6,787 nucleotides of DNA, taken from positions 1 to 6,787 of the forward strand of contig BNUH01000122.1 in assembly GCA_025997215.1 (NCBI GenBank), written 5' to 3'. The translations under genes were made by a program, and so were the position numbers. Below, piece by piece: positions 4,111 through 6,787 of the stretch. The stretch is from Clostridia bacterium. GTDB lineage: Bacteria > Bacillota_A > Clostridia > Christensenellales > Aristaeellaceae. The first letter of the stretch is position 1. The number at the start of each line of letters is the position of its first letter. The notes under the pieces are model-generated. The model saw only the letters and a list, made by a program, of their open reading frames with translations, ran no database searches and was not told the DNA's origin.

Positions 4111-6771
4111 TTACTCTTCCATGTAATTAGCAGCATAATAATCAAGTTTAGCTTTTGCTTGCTCATTTATCCATAAGCCGCACCAATCATCGAATAGTGT
4201 GATACCATTATCAATTATGCATTGTACAATATCATCTTTTTTATATTTTCCATTTGATAGCATTTTCGCTATTTTTGCGCGGCTAACGCTTTTCATATTT
4301 TCTAATTCCTTTAGGCTCAACATTGGCTCTATTTTGACCTCCGTTTTGTGCTTTTCAACCTTTTCTTTGTGCCTATTATACATTACAAGACAAATGCACA
4401 ATATAATAAATCCTATAAAAATGTATAATAATATATTGACGACAATGATGCTCCTAGGTATTATTAATGCAAGGGCTGCTATCACTGTATTGCTAATGAT
4501 CAATTCGACTATATTCTCTCTTATAGAAGATGTCTCTTTGCTTCTATATATATATACATCACGAAACATTTCATATATCGTTACTAAAATAGCCGTGAAA
4601 AGAATCGCAAGGAATGCTATTATACATATCATCCCTGTATGATATGAAATAGAAACCCATAATGTGCTAATTGGGTTCTTTTCTAATACATCCATAATAT
4701 TCATCATTTCAAAACGGACAATACCGAAAACAACTAATGCACCAATTATAACTGCCAAAGAAGTCATTATGATTATTTGCTTTCTTTTCATTTCAAAACT
4801 GGGAATTATTAGTCTATAATAAGACCGATTCTTCTTGTCAAACAGCTTTCCGGACATTATATCGTATACTGTGCGGTCGCTATCAGTTCGTGCTTTGTAT
4901 AGTCTATCAACCCCAATACCTAACGAAGATTGAAGAACATATGTCATTACATTAGAATTAATGTTAAACAGACCCTTTTGTATCATTCTCTGCTTGTTCT
5001 CAGGTAAATAATAGCCTATTCCCTGGGCAAAAGTATTAAGCGTGTTGAGATCGTGTCTCTTGTACCAATCACTATCTCGAAGATATGATAGAACCAAATC
5101 TGTTATCTTACTGGATACATTATTAGTAATTTCCTTATTATGCGCGTTATGTATAAAGAGGAACCTCAATGCTTTAAGAGCCCTATCTGTCTCGTGTTTC
5201 CACGAACACGAAAAATCCACACCCGGCCCACTAATCGTTTTATAACAAAAATCGGAGATGTTCTGTGCTTCATTCGCAGGTGCTATTTCATAGTAAAAGC
5301 CAACGATATCTTGATTGCCATTCTTTATAAACATTTGTTGGATATATTCATCTCTTAGCTGAGATTTATGCTTTATTTCCTGTAAAATAAAGTAATCCCT
5401 TATCTTATTATGAGCAAACGATAATACCCCATTCCTTACTCTAACTATTTTCGAGCTTATAAGTAATCTAAGAAGCGTCTCATCATATTGCCCTTGTAAA
5501 GCAAAATAAGAAGGATCATTTTCTTGCATGTTCAATGCTATCTCTGTTGCTATCATAATTATCGACTTCATAATATCAATAATTCCTATAGCTTCGCCGT
5601 TCTCACATTCACGATAGATAGCAATATTCAGGTTATTCCCAACATAGTATTCATATAATGATTCGAGGTTTTCAGGTAAACATCCAGAGTCTTGATAAAA
5701 CATGCTCAATATCATTACATTTAAAGGGATCTTACATAATTCTAAAATGTCTAGGCGCTTGCTAAAGATAGATATAACAATGTCATCACTGAATTTATAG
5801 TGCTTAGTCAATACACGGTGTATTGATGGTTCATCAAGACATTTGATTTTTATTTGTATATTCACAACAAACGAGTATTTTGATCTCGAAGCAATAATAC
5901 CACCGCCTGTTTCTTCCAAAAACCGAACTATCTGTTTTTGAATATCAATCCGCATTGAATTTGAGATATTACTGTTTAAAAATGGCATTTCATCAAATGC
6001 ATCAATTAGGAAATAGAAATTTTTGGAGCATAGCAAGATATCATAGTATTTATTTATAAAACTAGCAGCTGCACCAAAATAACGCTGAACTACTTCGTGC
6101 TTAATGGCATCAGCAATTTCATTGCCACCAGGTTTCTCACTTATATATGAACTATTCAATACTATATCTCTCATATTTATATATATCGGTATGCATTTGA
6201 ATCTATTAGTTTTCATCAAGAGAGTTCTGCAGAACTCTATCATTGTTGTACTCTTTCCTGAACCAGATTCTCCAAGTAGAAGCGATGTAGTTTTATTCTT
6301 TGTAACACAATATCTCATTAGGGCAAGAGAATCATGAACACTTTTCTTCTTCTTTTCACCTACATATAGATCCGCATTGATTGGATAATACGATTTCAAA
6401 CTATTGGGCAGATTCTGATATATGTCGTTGAGCATACGTAATGTTTGATTGATAAAATCATCAAAATATTCATCAGAAATGCTGTCCTTCAAGTTTCTAT
6501 TCTGCTTATGTTGCAACGAGAATTTTTTTGCGAATTTCACATTTGCTAATATAATTACAGTTATTTGGCTGATTAGTAATATAAAAACGCTCGTAGTTAA
6601 CTTGAGATCCAGATAAATTTCGGACGAAATATATTTTTGTATGATATGGTTCGAATAGTGATTAATAGCAGGAAATGGAGGAAACATACCAAATCCATCA
6701 GCTGTTAAGAAAGTGGCCAGTGAAATTATAAACGGAATTGGTTTCTGAGTGTTTTTTAGCCTACTATTCAT
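4111..6771 (-). CDS. NACHT-domain (STAND) NTPase with membrane segments at both ends
   Basis: The gene encodes 886 residues from ATG 6771. Two hydrophobic segments open it (about 12-30 and 58-77). The NACHT core follows: Walker A GESGSGKST (167-175), IPIYINMRD (195-202), Walker B FLIDAFDEM (254-262) with the acidic pair typical of NACHT, sensor GGIIASRSKY (290-299), KIPLNVMIL (347-355), and a winged-helix-type end LSFAHNKIRDYFILQEI (450-466). A helical middle (about 470-650) leads to about four or five membrane segments (665-687, 705-731, 752-771, 774-798) and a 70-residue soluble tail (817-886). NACHT proteins are signal-sensing NTPases, and bacterial ones are known in phage defence; a membrane-disrupting output is inference. 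The frame stays open to the window edge and no Shine-Dalgarno is visible in the 16 bases upstream, so the true start may lie further out. Confidence 0.9.
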   Translation of the reverse strand: MNSRLKNTQKPIPFIISLATFLTADGFGMFPPFPAINHYSNHIIQKYISSEIYLDLKLTTSVFILLISQITVIILANVKFAKKFSLQHKQNRNLKDSISDEYFDDFINQTLRMLNDIYQNLPNSLKSYYPINADLYVGEKKKKSVHDSLALMRYCVTKNKTTSLLLGESGSGKSTTMIEFCRTLLMKTNRFKCIPIYINMRDIVLNSSYISEKPGGNEIADAIKHEVVQRYFGAAASFINKYYDILLCSKNFYFLIDAFDEMPFLNSNISNSMRIDIQKQIVRFLEETGGGIIASRSKYSFVVNIQIKIKCLDEPSIHRVLTKHYKFSDDIVISIFSKRLDILELCKIPLNVMILSMFYQDSGCLPENLESLYEYYVGNNLNIAIYRECENGEAIGIIDIMKSIIMIATEIALNMQENDPSYFALQGQYDETLLRLLISSKIVRVRNGVLSFAHNKIRDYFILQEIKHKSQLRDEYIQQMFIKNGNQDIVGFYYEIAPANEAQNISDFCYKTISGPGVDFSCSWKHETDRALKALRFLFIHNAHNKEITNNVSSKITDLVLSYLRDSDWYKRHDLNTLNTFAQGIGYYLPENKQRMIQKGLFNINSNVMTYVLQSSLGIGVDRLYKARTDSDRTVYDIMSGKLFDKKNRSYYRLIIPSFEMKRKQIIIMTSLAVIIGALVVFGIVRFEMMNIMDVLEKNPISTLWVSISYHTGMICIIAFLAILFTAILVTIYEMFRDVYIYRSKETSSIRENIVELIISNTVIAALALIIPRSIIVVNILLYIFIGFIILCICLVMYNRHKEKVEKHKTEVKIEPMLSLKELENMKSVSRAKIAKMLSNGKYKKDDIVQCIIDNGITLFDDWCGLWINEQAKAKLDYYAANYMEE

Positions 6772-6787
6772 GTATATCGTAGCAAGA

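Noticed and set aside
4199..4642. 147-codon open frame on the + strand inside the NACHT gene
   Set aside because: It is antisense to the membrane-helix part of the NACHT gene, and its hydrophobic translation mirrors that. There is no ribosome-binding site. Shorter + strand frames at 2314, 5042, 5140 and 6104 were dismissed on the same grounds.
1..6787. tRNA or rRNA gene, including a tRNA attachment site
   Set aside because: No cloverleaf with a GTTCRA-type arm or rRNA signature was seen on either strand by eye.

Overview
The window looks like accessory DNA from a low-GC Gram-positive bacterium, most likely a Clostridia-type Firmicute. Three things suggest this: a 196-residue protein of a type common in prophages and phages of that group, a recombinase N-terminus and an IS110-type transposase scrap of clostridial flavour, and two AT-rich, multi-membrane NTPase genes of anti-phage type. 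The assignment is inferred from protein resemblance alone.

Layout. (1) Positions 1-1290, + strand, phage-like. The last codons of an upstream gene appear to end at 65. About 585 bases of strongly strand-asymmetric, 5-base-periodic GGTNN array follow (66-650), then a phage-type gene at 699-1289 with a good Shine-Dalgarno site. (2) Positions 1300-1491, + strand. A near-consensus promoter and ribosome-binding site serve a 44-codon ORF that ends in the start motif of a serine recombinase (AAGYIRVSTEK) and then stops, so the recombinase is broken just after its catalytic serine. An unusual two-tier inverted repeat lies inside it (1407-1455). (3) Positions 1337-1807, - strand. A small gene follows the NTPase genes; its N-terminal part looks real and its C-terminal part looks like read-through of unrelated DNA. 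(4) Positions 1914-3590, - strand. This gene encodes a KAP-family P-loop NTPase with membrane helices inserted between Walker A and Walker B. (5) Positions 3591-4110 are a gene graveyard: an IS110-type transposase C-terminus (+) and an unidentified broken frame (-). (6) Positions 4111-6771, - strand. This gene encodes a NACHT (STAND) NTPase with N- and C-terminal membrane segments; its start may lie beyond the window.

How it may work together. The NACHT and KAP genes are co-directional and both encode membrane-anchored P-loop NTPases. NACHT proteins in bacteria and the KAP protein PifA are both known in phage exclusion. The pair therefore looks like a defence cargo placed against, or into, a prophage remnant whose recombinase it interrupts. 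The pair as a single system is inference: about 520 bases of transposon debris separate the two genes, and they may be independent neighbours in a defence island.
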